DNA of 64,000 bases from Haloarcula ordinaria (GCF_029338275.1 NZ_CP119789.1:1488001-1552000), one strand, 5' to 3'. Numbered from the stretch's first letter, positions 53,009 through 61,804 are shown. Numbers and translations: made by a program. Notes: generated by a model from the sequence alone, not told the origin.

Positions 53009-53113
53009 GATCGGTTCCTCGTGTGCCCACCGGGTTAATCGTTGGCGTGTCGGGCCAGCGGGCGGCTCCGGCCCGTAGTTTCAAGTGCGTATGCATTGTA
53101 ATACTTCGAATAC

Positions 53114-53416
53114 ATGCCGACAATCAGTGCACGGCTCCCCAGCGAGGAGAAGGCGGAACTCGACGACGTGGCGGCACTGCTCTCGGAGGACCGGTCGACG
53201 ACCATCCGGAAGGCGCTGGCGGAGGGCCTCGAGACGCTGCGTATCCGCGTGGCCGTCGAGCGCTACCAGTCCGGCGACGTCTCGGCCGCGGAAGCGGCCC
53301 GCATCGCGGACCTGTCGGTCGCCGAGTGGCTCGACGTCGCCCGCGAGCGCAACCTCACCACGCAGCTGACGCTGTCTGACCTCGAACTGGACGCCGACAC
53401 GGCGGCGGAACTGTGA
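53114..53416 (+). CDS. UPF0175 family antitoxin-like protein
   Basis: 100 residues. A ribbon-helix-helix-like N-terminus (TISARLPSEEKAELDDVAAL) is followed by the UPF0175 helical domain (VERYQSGDVSAAEAARIADL and SVAEWLDVARERN). Such proteins are paired with PIN toxins. The last four bases overlap the PIN-like gene (GTGA), so they form one unit. Confidence 0.83.
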   Translation: MPTISARLPSEEKAELDDVAALLSEDRSTTIRKALAEGLETLRIRVAVERYQSGDVSAAEAARIADLSVAEWLDVARERNLTTQLTLSDLELDADTAAEL

Positions 53417-53928
53417 CCCGCATCTACGTCGGGCCCACCTCGCTGTACAAGCTCGGGCAGGTGGGCGAGCTCTCACTGCTGGGTGCGTTCGAGGGCGACG
53501 TCGTCGTCCCGGAACCCATCATCGACGAGGTGGCTATCGAACCGACGGCGACGAACTTAGCGGAGTTCCTCGAGAGCGACCCCGTCGACACGGCCGTCGA
53601 CGACGCGGCCGTCGAGCAGGCGCGGTCCCTGCTGGGCGAGAAGCAACTGGGGCCAGCGGTCACCGTCCTCGCCGGCGTGCTGGCCCACCGCGACCCCGAC
53701 GACCGGTCGGCGGTCGCCGTGGTCTCCGAGGACCGGACCGTCCGGCGAATGGCCCAGGGACTCGGCTCGGCGGTCACCAGCAGTTTCGGCGTCGTCGTCC
53801 GTGCGGCCGTCGAGGACGACTCGCTCTCGCCGACGGCGGCGAAGCGCATCATCCGCCGGATGGACCAGCACGGGATGCACCTGACGGGGGAGCTGCGGGA
53901 GCGTGCGGTGGGGGAAGTGACGGGGTAG
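53413..53928 (+). CDS. PIN-like protein with degraded catalytic residues
   Basis: 171 residues from GTG 53413. The fold pattern of DUF3368-type PIN proteins is seen: IYVGPTSLYKLGQVGELSLL, VVVPEPIIDEV and VAVVSEDRTVRRMAQGLGSA. The canonical first Asp (here VGPTSL) and the GE pair (here LGPAVTVLAG) are absent; only the Glu of PIIDEV and the Asp of SEDRTV remain. Nuclease activity is therefore doubtful. With the UPF0175 protein it may be a domesticated regulator. Confidence 0.72.
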   Translation: MTRIYVGPTSLYKLGQVGELSLLGAFEGDVVVPEPIIDEVAIEPTATNLAEFLESDPVDTAVDDAAVEQARSLLGEKQLGPAVTVLAGVLAHRDPDDRSAVAVVSEDRTVRRMAQGLGSAVTSSFGVVVRAAVEDDSLSPTAAKRIIRRMDQHGMHLTGELRERAVGEVTG

Positions 53929-54024
53929 GACAGCCGCGAACTGTGGCAGGGTGATGGGCTGAGTTCGTCCGAACGATAGCACCGAAAGCGTGGGTTTAAC
54001 AGTCCGGACCCCGACCCTCGGAGT

Positions 54025-54399
54025 ATGCAGGGTAACCTTCCGCCGGAAGCACAGGAGAAGCTCGAAGAACTGCAGGACCTTCAGGAGACCGCACAGCAGG
54101 TCGCGACACAGAAGCAGCAGGCCGAGTCGCAGCTGAAGGAGTCCGAGACGGCGCTCGACGAGCTCGACGACATCGACGAGGACACGACGATGTACCGCGA
54201 GGTCGGCGAGCTGCTCGTCAAGACGGAGTTCGACGAGGCCCGCGACGACTTAGAAGAGAAGGTCAGCAACCTCGAGGTCCGCGTCGAGACCCTCGAGAAG
54301 CAGGAGCAGCGCGTCCAGGAGCAGTTCGAGGACCTGCAGGGCGAGCTCCAGCAGATGCTCGGTGGCGGCCCCGCTGGCGGCCCCGGCGCAGGCGCGTAA
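54025..54399 (+). CDS. pfdB: Prefoldin subunit beta
   Basis: 124 residues: N-terminal coil ([20 protein letters not shown]), beta hairpin region ([20 protein letters not shown]) and C-terminal coil, ending in a Gly/Pro/Ala tail. With alpha it forms the hexamer that passes unfolded chains to the thermosome at 42462. DUF3194 follows in the usual haloarchaeal order. Confidence 0.95.
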   Translation: MQGNLPPEAQEKLEELQDLQETAQQVATQKQQAESQLKESETALDELDDIDEDTTMYREVGELLVKTEFDEARDDLEEKVSNLEVRVETLEKQEQRVQEQFEDLQGELQQMLGGGPAGGPGAGA

Positions 54400-54403
54400 G
54401 GCG

Positions 54404-54643
54404 ATGCCGACAGACGACGAGGTCGTCGAGGCGGCCGCCGAAGCCGCCGAATCCGTCGTCTTCTCCCGATACGGAAAGAGCGAGGTCGACGACCTCGACG
54501 TGACGGTCACGTTCGAGGACGCCGTCCTCGACGTCGCCGTCTACGTCAACGCTCCGGAGAGTCGACTCGACGAGCAACAAGTCGCGGACGACGCGGCGCT
54601 GGCGGCCCGGTCGGCGGTCGACGACCTCTTCGCCGAGGAATAG
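54404..54643 (+). CDS. DUF3194 family protein
   Basis: 79 residues, starting four bases after pfdB. AAAEAAESVVFSRYGKSEVD, DLDVTVTFEDAVLDVAVYVN and AALAARSAVDDLF are the family pattern, and the fixed location after prefoldin beta supports the call. The function is unknown. Confidence 0.88.
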   Translation: MPTDDEVVEAAAEAAESVVFSRYGKSEVDDLDVTVTFEDAVLDVAVYVNAPESRLDEQQVADDAALAARSAVDDLFAEE

Positions 54644-54764
54644 CGACTCCGTCGCACCCACGCGGCACTGTGCGACGGTGCGTTTTCACTCAGTCGTGAT
54701 ACATCAGCCAGCCGCAGTGCTCGCTGTGTGACTGTGTGTCGCTCGTCGGACTCCCTGCCGGCGG

Positions 54765-55076
54765 CTACGGTTCGCCCGTCCGGTCGCTCGCGAACCCGGT
54801 CCGGAAGGCGATCCATCCCAGGACCGAGACGAACAGAATCGGCGGGAGAATCATGAAGCCCCACAGCGGGTCGAGCCCCCAGCCGAGCAACAGCACCAGG
54901 TCGAAGAGCCCGATGAGGAGGAACGGGGTGACGTACTTCGCGGCCTGCCACCGGCTCATGCCGTCGCCGCCGAGGAGCGACGTCGACTCCTCGTCGCCCG
55001 CGAGGAGGTCCTCGGTCGTCCGGTCGGCCGCGACCGAGTCCTCGGGGCGGACGCTTGACTCGGCGGTATCGTCCAT
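54765..55076 (-). CDS. Haloarchaeal membrane protein, 103 aa, two TM
   Basis: A disordered acidic N-terminus of about 40 residues is followed by two hydrophobic helices (VTPFLLIGLFDLVLLLGWGL and GFMILPPILFVSVLGWIAF), with a short basic tail. No motif indicates function. It is tail-facing DUF3194 with a 120-bp gap that contains nothing evident. Confidence 0.65.
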   Translation of the reverse strand: MDDTAESSVRPEDSVAADRTTEDLLAGDEESTSLLGGDGMSRWQAAKYVTPFLLIGLFDLVLLLGWGLDPLWGFMILPPILFVSVLGWIAFRTGFASDRTGEP

Positions 55077-55158
55077 ACGTACCCTCAGGAACGGACGGCA
55101 AAAAGCACCGCGCTTGCGCGTGCGTCAGCGGGACCAGTCGCTTCCGTGGAGGGCAGTG

Positions 55159-55731
55159 TTACTGCTCGCTGTCGTCGGTGTCGCTCTCGGTGTTCTGGGT
55201 GTCTTCAGCGTCCTGCGTGTCTTCAGCGTCCTGCGTGTCTTCAGCGTCCTGCGTGTCTTCAGCGTCCTGCGTGTCTTCAGCGTCCTGCGTGTCTTCAGCG
55301 TCCTCGTCGGACTCGTCGCCCGGCGTCAGGTCGCTGATCTGCTGGCCCAGGTCGCCCTCGAGCGTGCCGGCGATGTGCTGGCCGATGGTCTCGTGAATCT
55401 CGCCGACGAAGTCGGGCACCTGTTCGGGCATCGAGGTTGGCGGGCCGCGTTCACCGGCCGCGTCGGCAGCACCTACGTCGGCGGGCGGACCGCGCCGGTC
55501 GGCGTCGGCCTCTGTCGCGGCGTCGTCATCGTCCTCAGCCTCGGACGCGTCGTCGGTCTCGGCAGCGTCAGCTGCCGTCTCGTTCACGTCGTCCGCCTGC
55601 GCGGCCGTCGCGTCGTCGCTCGCGGCTGCGTTGTCGGAAGCCTGTGCGCCTGCGGCCGCAGGCAGCGCCGCCGCCGAGCCCGTGACGAGGAGCACGGCGA
55701 GCAGCGCGCCAGTGAGTTTCGTGAGTTGCAT
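55159..55731 (-). CDS. Secreted acidic protein with DAEDTQ tandem repeats
   Basis: 190 residues. A signal peptide (TKLTGALLAVLLVTGSAAAL) precedes a low-complexity Ala/Asp/Glu region, a short conserved-looking block (MPEQVPDFVGEIHETIGQHI and AGTLEGDLGQQISDLTPGD), and six C-terminal repeats related to DAEDTQ, the last ending near TQNTE. The short block is probably the functional part. No homologue is recognised. Confidence 0.72.
   Translation of the reverse strand: MQLTKLTGALLAVLLVTGSAAALPAAAGAQASDNAAASDDATAAQADDVNETAADAAETDDASEAEDDDDAATEADADRRGPPADVGAADAAGERGPPTSMPEQVPDFVGEIHETIGQHIAGTLEGDLGQQISDLTPGDESDEDAEDTQDAEDTQDAEDTQDAEDTQDAEDTQDAEDTQNTESDTDDSEQ
55201..55304. repeat. 18-bp tandem repeat (VNTR-like)
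   Basis: GTCTTCAGCGTCCTGCGT repeats from 55201 every 18 bases: five perfect copies to 55290, then a sixth complete for 14 bases to 55304. Unit length divisible by three keeps the frame and encodes DAEDTQ on the minus strand. Perfect copies suggest recent slippage. Confidence 0.93.
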
Positions 55732-55870
55732 CGTGCGTTGACTCCACTCGACCCTGTGGACTGGTGGGATATGAAGGGGGAAAGCACGAAACGCGAATCA
55801 ACTCGAATTTGGCCGAATTAGCCACTCTAAACGCAGATTTAATCCGGGTTAACTGGGGTTGACCGGGCGG

Positions 55871-56158
55871 CTATCGCTCGGTATCGGCCAACGTCTGCTG
55901 GCTCCCGGTCGCTCGCGTTCGCGCGCGCTCTCGGGTGCGACCGACGAGGTAGCCGTCGGCCTCGTCGTCGGCCCAGGGCGGGGCGTCCTGCAGCCAGACC
56001 GGTGCCGTCGGTCCGCGACACGCTCGCGCCCACTCCCGGGCCAGTGCCTTCGTCTCGAAGACCCGTCGCGGACCGTGGCGGTTCACCCACCGGCCCGCGG
56101 GTGCGCTGACCTTCCGCGCCGAGGGCTTCACCCGGACCAGATACCCGTCGTCGCTCAC
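55871..56158 (-). CDS. Small basic haloarchaeal protein, 95 aa
   Basis: From a GTG at 56158: YLVRVKPSARKVSAPAGRWV, RVFETKALAREWARACRGPT, then WLQDAPPWADDEADGYLVGR and a basic tail. Basicity is unusual for a haloarchaeal proteome and suggests nucleic-acid binding. The duplicated YLV(R/G)R motif near both ends is noted. The function is unknown. Confidence 0.6.
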   Translation of the reverse strand: MSDDGYLVRVKPSARKVSAPAGRWVNRHGPRRVFETKALAREWARACRGPTAPVWLQDAPPWADDEADGYLVGRTRERARTRATGSQQTLADTER

Positions 56159-56233
56159 AGTCGGGCATTGGCGGCCGGCGACTAAACATCCCGCGGGGTA
56201 GATTTTCATACCCGCGCGCCCAACGTATCGCTC

Positions 56234-56689
56234 ATGGAACACGAGGCCACGGTCCAGGGAGTCGGCGTCGGCGTCAGCGACGAGGGGACCGGAACGCCGG
56301 TTGTGCTTCTGCGCGCACGGGGAGAGATTATCCCCATCTTCGTCAGCACGGACCAGGCCCAGTCGATGCAACTCGCCATCGACGGCGAACCGTTCGAGCG
56401 GCCGCTGACCCACGACCTGCTCGTCGAGATGGTCGCGGAGTTCGGCGGCGCCATCGACCAGGTTCGCATCGACGACCTGGCCGACGGCACGTTCTACGCC
56501 AAGATCGACACCGAGCAGTATCTGGAGTCGGGACGCAAGGAGATTGTCTTCGACGCCCGCCCCTCCGATGGCATCGCCCTCGGTCTCCGCGTGGACTGCC
56601 CCATCGTCGTCTCCGACGAGGTCATCGACGCCGCCGGGCGGTCGCCCGACCAGTTCGACACCGGCGGGAGCGAGGAGTTCGGAGTATAG
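56234..56689 (+). CDS. Bifunctional nuclease family protein (DUF151)
   Basis: 151 residues. IIPIFVSTDQAQSMQLAIDG and the C-terminal FDARPSDGIALGLRVDCPIV are the DUF151/BFN signature. Plant and bacterial members have been reported to have RNase/DNase activity; the archaeal role is untested. It starts 76 bp after the divergent basic-protein gene. Confidence 0.9.
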   Translation: MEHEATVQGVGVGVSDEGTGTPVVLLRARGEIIPIFVSTDQAQSMQLAIDGEPFERPLTHDLLVEMVAEFGGAIDQVRIDDLADGTFYAKIDTEQYLESGRKEIVFDARPSDGIALGLRVDCPIVVSDEVIDAAGRSPDQFDTGGSEEFGV

Positions 56690-56745
56690 GGTGGCACCGG
56701 CGCGATGAGAAAGACTCTCGACCGTCCGTCCCCGACCTATCTCCA

Positions 56746-57402
56746 ATGAGTTACGACTCGGTCATCTTCGACAACGACGGCGTCCTCTTGACGCTGACCG
56801 GGATGGACGCCCACCGGGACGGCGCCCGCGAGGCCTTCGCCCGTGTCGGCGTGGACGCGCCCGACCCGGACCACGTCGAGGCGATGAGTATCGGCGTGTC
56901 GGTGCCTCGACTCGAGTCGGTGTGTGCCCACTACGACGTCGACCCGGCGCGGTTCTGGCGAGCGAGGGACGCCGCCATCTCGGCCGCCCAGCGCGCCGCG
57001 ATGACGGCGGGCGAGAAGCACCCCTACGACGACATCGACCGCCTCGATGCCCTCTCGGTCCCCCTCGGCGTCGTCTCGTCGAACCAGCAGGCGACCGTGG
57101 ACTTCGCGTTCGACCACTTCGGCCTCGCCTCCCGGTTCGAGACCGTCCGCGCTCGCGAGCCGACCATCGAGAGTCTCCGACTGAAGAAACCACACCCCCA
57201 CTACGTCGAGGCGGCGCTCGACGACCTCGGCGTCGACGACGCGCTGTTCGTCGGTGACAACGAGTCCGACGTCGAGGCGGCCCACCGCGCGGGTATCGAC
57301 GCCGCGTTCATCCGGCGGCCCCACCGCGTCGACGCCGACCTCGATGTCGACCCCGAGTACGACGTCTGGGGACTCGAGGATGTGGTTCGTATCGCTGAGT
57401 GA
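56746..57402 (+). CDS. HAD superfamily hydrolase
   Basis: 218 residues. Motif I is FDNDGVLLT: the nucleophile Asp is in FDND, and the second catalytic Asp position is D-G. Motif II is GVVSSN, motif III KKPHPHY and motif IV VGDNESDVEAAHRAG. This matches phosphoglycolate phosphatase-like HADs; in motif I the usual DxD is DND. The substrate is unknown. Spacing of 56 bp from DUF151 suggests separate promoters. Confidence 0.9.
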   Translation: MSYDSVIFDNDGVLLTLTGMDAHRDGAREAFARVGVDAPDPDHVEAMSIGVSVPRLESVCAHYDVDPARFWRARDAAISAAQRAAMTAGEKHPYDDIDRLDALSVPLGVVSSNQQATVDFAFDHFGLASRFETVRAREPTIESLRLKKPHPHYVEAALDDLGVDDALFVGDNESDVEAAHRAGIDAAFIRRPHRVDADLDVDPEYDVWGLEDVVRIAE

Positions 57403-57509
57403 CAGGACGTATCTGACGGTTATCGGAGGGTATTCCGAGCGTTATTTTGCCGTACCTGGGACACATCTGGTAACTATACTGAAGTCAGGCTTTCCACCCC
57501 GAGCGCCCG

Positions 57510-59996
57510 ATGCCGTGTATGGAGAAGTCGGCCGGGGGGCCACCACAGGATGGCGATAGCGATACGGACGACAGTGAGCAATCAGCGGCGGCGCGCGAGT
57601 CGCCGCCGGTCCTACTGGAGACGCTCGCGGCCCGGGTCCCCGAACCGGTCGTCGTCGTCGATTCGGACCTGCACATCGCGGTCGCGAACGACCGCCTCGC
57701 AGACCTGGTCGGCCTGTCGTCGTCCGTGCTCGTCGGCGAACCGGTGGGATGGCTCTTTCCGGGGGTGTCACAGACGGCCATCGAGGAGCACTGTCACACT
57801 GACACCGGCGAGTACCTCGTCTCGCGCAGCGACGGGGCGGGCGGAGGCGGCTGGGTGGAGCTGGCCTTCGACGAGCAGCGCTGGGACGACGAGCTGTTCT
57901 ACTTCGGCGTCGTCCACGACGTGACCGACCGGCAGGAACACGAGCAGATGCTCGAACAGTACGAACGCATCGTCGAGACCATCGAAGACGGCGTCTACAC
58001 GCTCGACGAGTCGTTCACCATCCAGACGGTCAACAGCGCCGTCGAGTCGATGACCGGGCACTCGACCGCGGACCTCGTCGGCGAGAGCGCGATGATACTG
58101 GCCGACGAGTCCACGCTCGAGGAGGCGGCGACGCTGGCCGAGCAGATGCAGTTCGGGGACCGTGAGGTGGGGACGATGACCACGGAACTGACGACGGCGA
58201 ACGGGGGGACGATTCCCGTCGAGACGCGGTTCACGACGTACGACCTCGACGACGGCCGGTTCAGACAGGTGGGCGTCGTCCGCGACATCTCCGACCGGCG
58301 TCAGCTCGAACAGACGCTCGCGGCGCTCCACGACGCGACCCGCTATCTGCTCCAGGCCAAGACCAAATCCGAGGTGGCGGAGCACATCGTCGGGACGGCG
58401 ACGGACGTCCTCGACCTGCCGGCGGCCTCGATGTACCTCTTTCACCCCGGCGAGAACGTCCTCCGACAGACGGCGCTGTCGGGCGCGAGCGACGGTGACC
58501 GGACCCGAGCCCGACTCGTCACGCCCGACAGCGGTCTCATCTGGGACGCGTTCGTCGACAACGAACAGATTTCCTTCGGCACGGGTACAGAGAGACCCCT
58601 CAGCGATGGGCTATCGACGCCCGAGTGGCCGGGTATCGCGCTCCCGCTCGACGACCACGGCGTCTTCCTCGTCCGGACCGACGAGGAACTCGAACCGCGT
58701 CTCCGCGAGATGGTCGAACTCCTCGCCGCCAGCGCCGAGGCCGCACTGGCGCGGGTCGACCGCGAGGTGACGCTCAGGCAACGCGAGTCCGAGCGACGGA
58801 GCCAGAACCGGGAACTGCGCCAGCTCAAGGAGGTCAACGCCATCATCAGGCGCATCGACCGGGTGCTGGTCGAGGCCGAGACGGTCGAAGCCATCGAACA
58901 GGCCGTCTGTGACCAGCTGGCGGCGTCCGAACTGTTCTCGCTCGCGTGGATCGGCCGCCAGGACGCCTCGACCCTCGTGGCGCGTTCCTGGGCCGGAGAC
59001 TCCGCGAGCTATCTGGACAGCATCGACCTCACAATCGGCCCAGAGGACGGTCCGCCCGCCGTGCGCACGGCCCGTTCGGCGCAGATGACGGTGGTGCCGG
59101 CCATCGGTGATAGCCTCCGCGACGGCGCGTGGCGGACGGAGGCCATCTCCCGGGACTACCAGTCGGCCATCAGCGTCCCCCTGCAGTACGACGAGTTCGT
59201 CTACGGTGTGCTGACCGTCTACGCCGACCGCTCGGACGGCTTCCGCGAGATGCTCCAGTCGGTGTTCGCCGAACTCGGCGAGACCATCGCGAACGCCATC
59301 CGGGACGTCGAGTCCCGGAAGCGGGACGCGGCCGACACCGTCCTCGAGCTCGAACTCTCGCTCGGTGAGACCGACGCCCTGCTCGCCCAGCTCGCCGATT
59401 CGCTGGGCGTCACCGTCACCTGCGACGGGGCCGTGCCACACGACGACGACTCGACGCGGTTGTTCATCGAGGTCGACGGGGCCCCGGACGTCGACGTGGT
59501 CGAGACCATCGCGTCGATGGTCAGCGTCGACTCCGTCACCGACCTCTCGGTGGACGGCGAGACCGGCCGCTACGAGCTCATCGTGGACGGGCCGACGGTG
59601 GCCGGGACGCTGAACGAGCTCGCGGCGAACCTCTCGTCGCTCGAGGCGACGTCGGCCGGCATCGAGGTGACGCTCCACCTGACGACGGACGTCGACGTCA
59701 GGGAGTTCATCGAACGACTCCGCCGCCGGTATCCCGACACGCAACTCGTCGCGCGGCGCGAGAAGACCGTCCCGCACCGGGCACACGACGGCATCCGCGC
59801 GTCGCTCGAAGAGCGCCTGACCGACCGACAACTCGAGGTGCTGCGGACGTCGTACCTGAGCGGCTTCTTCGACTGGCCGCGCAAGAGCACCGGCCAGGAC
59901 GTCGCCGCGATGCTCGACGTCTCCCAGCCGACGGTCAATCGGCACCTGCGGGTGAGCGAGCGCAAGCTCCTCGAACTCCTCTTCGACGACGTCTGA
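57510..59996 (+). CDS. PAS/GAF sensor with bacterioopsin-activator-type HTH
   Basis: 828 residues. PAS about 35-140 (VVDSDLHIAVANDRLADLVG), PAS about 150-270 (MLEQYERIVETIEDGVYTLD), GAF about 285-425, GAF about 455-615, a Bat-type alpha/beta domain about 625-765 and an HTH_10 at the end (LTDRQLEVLRTSYLSGFFDW ... GQDVAAMLDVSQPTVNRHL). This is the Bat family, whose best-known member activates bacterioopsin and carotenoid genes in Halobacterium under low oxygen and light. The ligand or chromophore of this member is unknown. Confidence 0.88.
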   Translation: MPCMEKSAGGPPQDGDSDTDDSEQSAAARESPPVLLETLAARVPEPVVVVDSDLHIAVANDRLADLVGLSSSVLVGEPVGWLFPGVSQTAIEEHCHTDTGEYLVSRSDGAGGGGWVELAFDEQRWDDELFYFGVVHDVTDRQEHEQMLEQYERIVETIEDGVYTLDESFTIQTVNSAVESMTGHSTADLVGESAMILADESTLEEAATLAEQMQFGDREVGTMTTELTTANGGTIPVETRFTTYDLDDGRFRQVGVVRDISDRRQLEQTLAALHDATRYLLQAKTKSEVAEHIVGTATDVLDLPAASMYLFHPGENVLRQTALSGASDGDRTRARLVTPDSGLIWDAFVDNEQISFGTGTERPLSDGLSTPEWPGIALPLDDHGVFLVRTDEELEPRLREMVELLAASAEAALARVDREVTLRQRESERRSQNRELRQLKEVNAIIRRIDRVLVEAETVEAIEQAVCDQLAASELFSLAWIGRQDASTLVARSWAGDSASYLDSIDLTIGPEDGPPAVRTARSAQMTVVPAIGDSLRDGAWRTEAISRDYQSAISVPLQYDEFVYGVLTVYADRSDGFREMLQSVFAELGETIANAIRDVESRKRDAADTVLELELSLGETDALLAQLADSLGVTVTCDGAVPHDDDSTRLFIEVDGAPDVDVVETIASMVSVDSVTDLSVDGETGRYELIVDGPTVAGTLNELAANLSSLEATSAGIEVTLHLTTDVDVREFIERLRRRYPDTQLVARREKTVPHRAHDGIRASLEERLTDRQLEVLRTSYLSGFFDWPRKSTGQDVAAMLDVSQPTVNRHLRVSERKLLELLFDDV

Positions 59997-60108
59997 GAGA
60001 CGCTCCGGCCGGGAGCTATACGTATACGGCCACCGGTCGGCGCGCTGAATCTGATTAGCCGGAATCTGTTTTTCGGTATCCTCGGTACGTGAGAACGTCG
60101 AATTACGA

Positions 60109-60405
60109 ATGACCGATACTACACTCGTCTACCGACCCTCACCGAACGAAACGCTCTCTGACACCGTCGTCCGTGCCGTCGCGGACGTCAAGGACGTCGA
60201 CCCCCTCGACCTGGACGCCCGGGTCTACGACGCTGTCGACCCCGACGCCCTCGACCGGCTGTTCACGCCCACCGGAGACGGGTCGGCGCGGGAGGGGATG
60301 GTCGCCTTCCCGATGGCGGGCTGTCGCGTCGAGGTACAGAGCGACCACGCCGTTCGGGTGACGCCGCCTCAGGCAGACCGACTGTCGGCCGAAGTTCGTG
60401 CCTGA
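60109..60405 (+). CDS. HalOD1 output-domain protein
   Basis: 98 residues. LSDTVVRAVADVKDVDPLDL and DALDRLFTPTGDGSAREGMV, then VEVQSDHAVRVTP, match the HalOD1 output domain, which in haloarchaea occurs alone or behind receivers and is presumed to act in signalling. It lies 112 bp downstream of the Bat-type gene. Confidence 0.85.
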   Translation: MTDTTLVYRPSPNETLSDTVVRAVADVKDVDPLDLDARVYDAVDPDALDRLFTPTGDGSAREGMVAFPMAGCRVEVQSDHAVRVTPPQADRLSAEVRA

Positions 60406-60832
60406 GTTCCCGTCTCACGTTCTGTAGTCGTTCTCGCAGCGGAGTAATCGCGTGTTACCAATCGAGACGCCCGCACTGCGAGGGCTGCCGAATTGGGTCC
60501 TCTCGAGTTCGCCGCTGACCCTCTTTCTTCGACTCAGTATGAGTATCTTACCGAACTTCAAACTGGTACGTATCTACAGTGACTCTGTTACGAGTTGGCA
60601 CGTATCTGATTGTCACTGGTCTGGATATCGTACGAATCCCCTTACGTCGGAAGCCGACAGGAGCAGACATGGGATGCGCAAGCGATGTGCTGGGACGTCT
60701 GCCACCTGTCGTTCACGACAGCGTAGTGTCGCGTTTTAACACGGCATTACCAGTACTCAAACGGACGGTACTAGTGGATTACCAGCGGGGTATCCGCCGT
60801 CGCGGGTCGCCTGTCGACAGGGGGCTCGGAAG
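60406..60832. other. 427-bp intergenic stretch, A/T-richer than surroundings
   Basis: No gene is supported here. A direct repeat TGG(T/C)ACGTATCT lies at 60564-60575 and 60596-60607, and GTTTTAAC at about 60733 could be a TATA for the gene at 60833. An 85-codon frame (60579-60836) ends in an ATGA overlap with that gene but has mixed third positions and a basic composition unlike its neighbours, so it is not called. The stretch may be a gene remnant or regulatory region. Confidence 0.45.
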
Positions 60833-61804
60833 ATGAGCACCGACAGCCGACGCGCCGAGAGCCCGGAGTTCTTCGACCGGATTCAGCGAGTGACGCTGCC
60901 CGACCGCGTGCGGGAACTCGTCGACGAGTACGACCGGGTCTGTGGCGAGCGCGACCGCTTCCTCTGGCGGTGGATCTACTCGCTGTTCCCCGAGTTCACG
61001 CTCTCGTCGGTCGACTCCCACCACGCCGAGCACGTGCGCACGCAGAAGATGGTACTGACGATGTACGTCACTGTCCTCGACGACCTGGTCGAGAACCACG
61101 GGGACCGTGAGACCTTCGAGGAGGCCCGTCGCCTCGTGCAGGCCCCCTCGACCGTCGACCCCGAACGGGCCACCGTCGACGAGGCGTACTTCACGTTCAT
61201 CGAACGGCTCTGGGCGGAGTTCACTGTGGGGCTCGAAGACGCTCCCCGCCGCGAGGAGTTCGAGGACGTCTTCGCCTACGACAGCAAACAGACGCTGAAC
61301 GCGATGGACTACAGCGCCGTCGTCAACGAGAACCCCAGAATCGCGAACCTGAACGGCGCCGAGCGCTACGACGCGCACAACATGGTCATGTTCCCGTACG
61401 CCGACGTCGACCTGATGTACTCGCCGACCTTTGACCTCGCCGACTACGGGACGCTCCGCGACATCCTCTGGGACCTCCAGGAGATGGCCCGCATCGGCAA
61501 CTGGCTCACGACCTGGGAGCGCGAGGTCAGGGAGGACGACTTCACCGCCGGCATCGTCGTCCTCGCCCTGCAGGAGGGCATCGTCACGCCCGACGAGCTC
61601 TCGGGAACCCCCGAACAGAAAGAGGCGGTCATCGACCGCATCAAGGACCAGCGCATCGAACAGGTGTTCCGCGACCGCTGGGCCGACCGGTACCGCGCGG
61701 TCCGTGACCGAAAGGCCGAGGCCGACAGCGTGGACCTCGACGCCCTCGTCTCGGGGATGGAGACGGTGTTCGAGTACCACGTCGAGAGTCGCGGTTTCAA
61801 GTAG
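60833..61804 (+). CDS. Class I terpene synthase-like protein
   Basis: 323 residues, soluble, all-helical. TVLDDLVENHGD gives the Asp-rich motif D83-D-x-x-E87; R178 (NGAERYDAHN) is the place of the pyrophosphate sensor; and GNWLTTWEREVREDDFTAGI gives N223-xxx-T227-xxx-E231, the NSE triad, followed by IVVLALQEG as in bacterial sesquiterpene cyclases. Motif spacing (about 140 residues) and total length fit the class. The C-terminal Arg-Tyr pair is not clear. The substrate would be a prenyl diphosphate. No other isoprenoid gene is near except the Bat-type regulator. The family is inferred from motifs only. Confidence 0.6.
   Translation: MSTDSRRAESPEFFDRIQRVTLPDRVRELVDEYDRVCGERDRFLWRWIYSLFPEFTLSSVDSHHAEHVRTQKMVLTMYVTVLDDLVENHGDRETFEEARRLVQAPSTVDPERATVDEAYFTFIERLWAEFTVGLEDAPRREEFEDVFAYDSKQTLNAMDYSAVVNENPRIANLNGAERYDAHNMVMFPYADVDLMYSPTFDLADYGTLRDILWDLQEMARIGNWLTTWEREVREDDFTAGIVVLALQEGIVTPDELSGTPEQKEAVIDRIKDQRIEQVFRDRWADRYRAVRDRKAEADSVDLDALVSGMETVFEYHVESRGFK

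Noticed and set aside
53950..53975. Small hairpin GTTCG-TC-CGAAC before prefoldin
   Set aside because: Arms of five bases with a two-base loop are expected by chance in this composition.
60452..60739. 95-codon frame in the same gap
   Set aside because: Ser/Arg/Cys-rich, no family, no codon bias typical of the genome.
60579..60836. 85-codon frame overlapping the start of the 60833 gene
   Set aside because: Mixed third codon positions, basic composition and no recognisable family; kept as a remark only.
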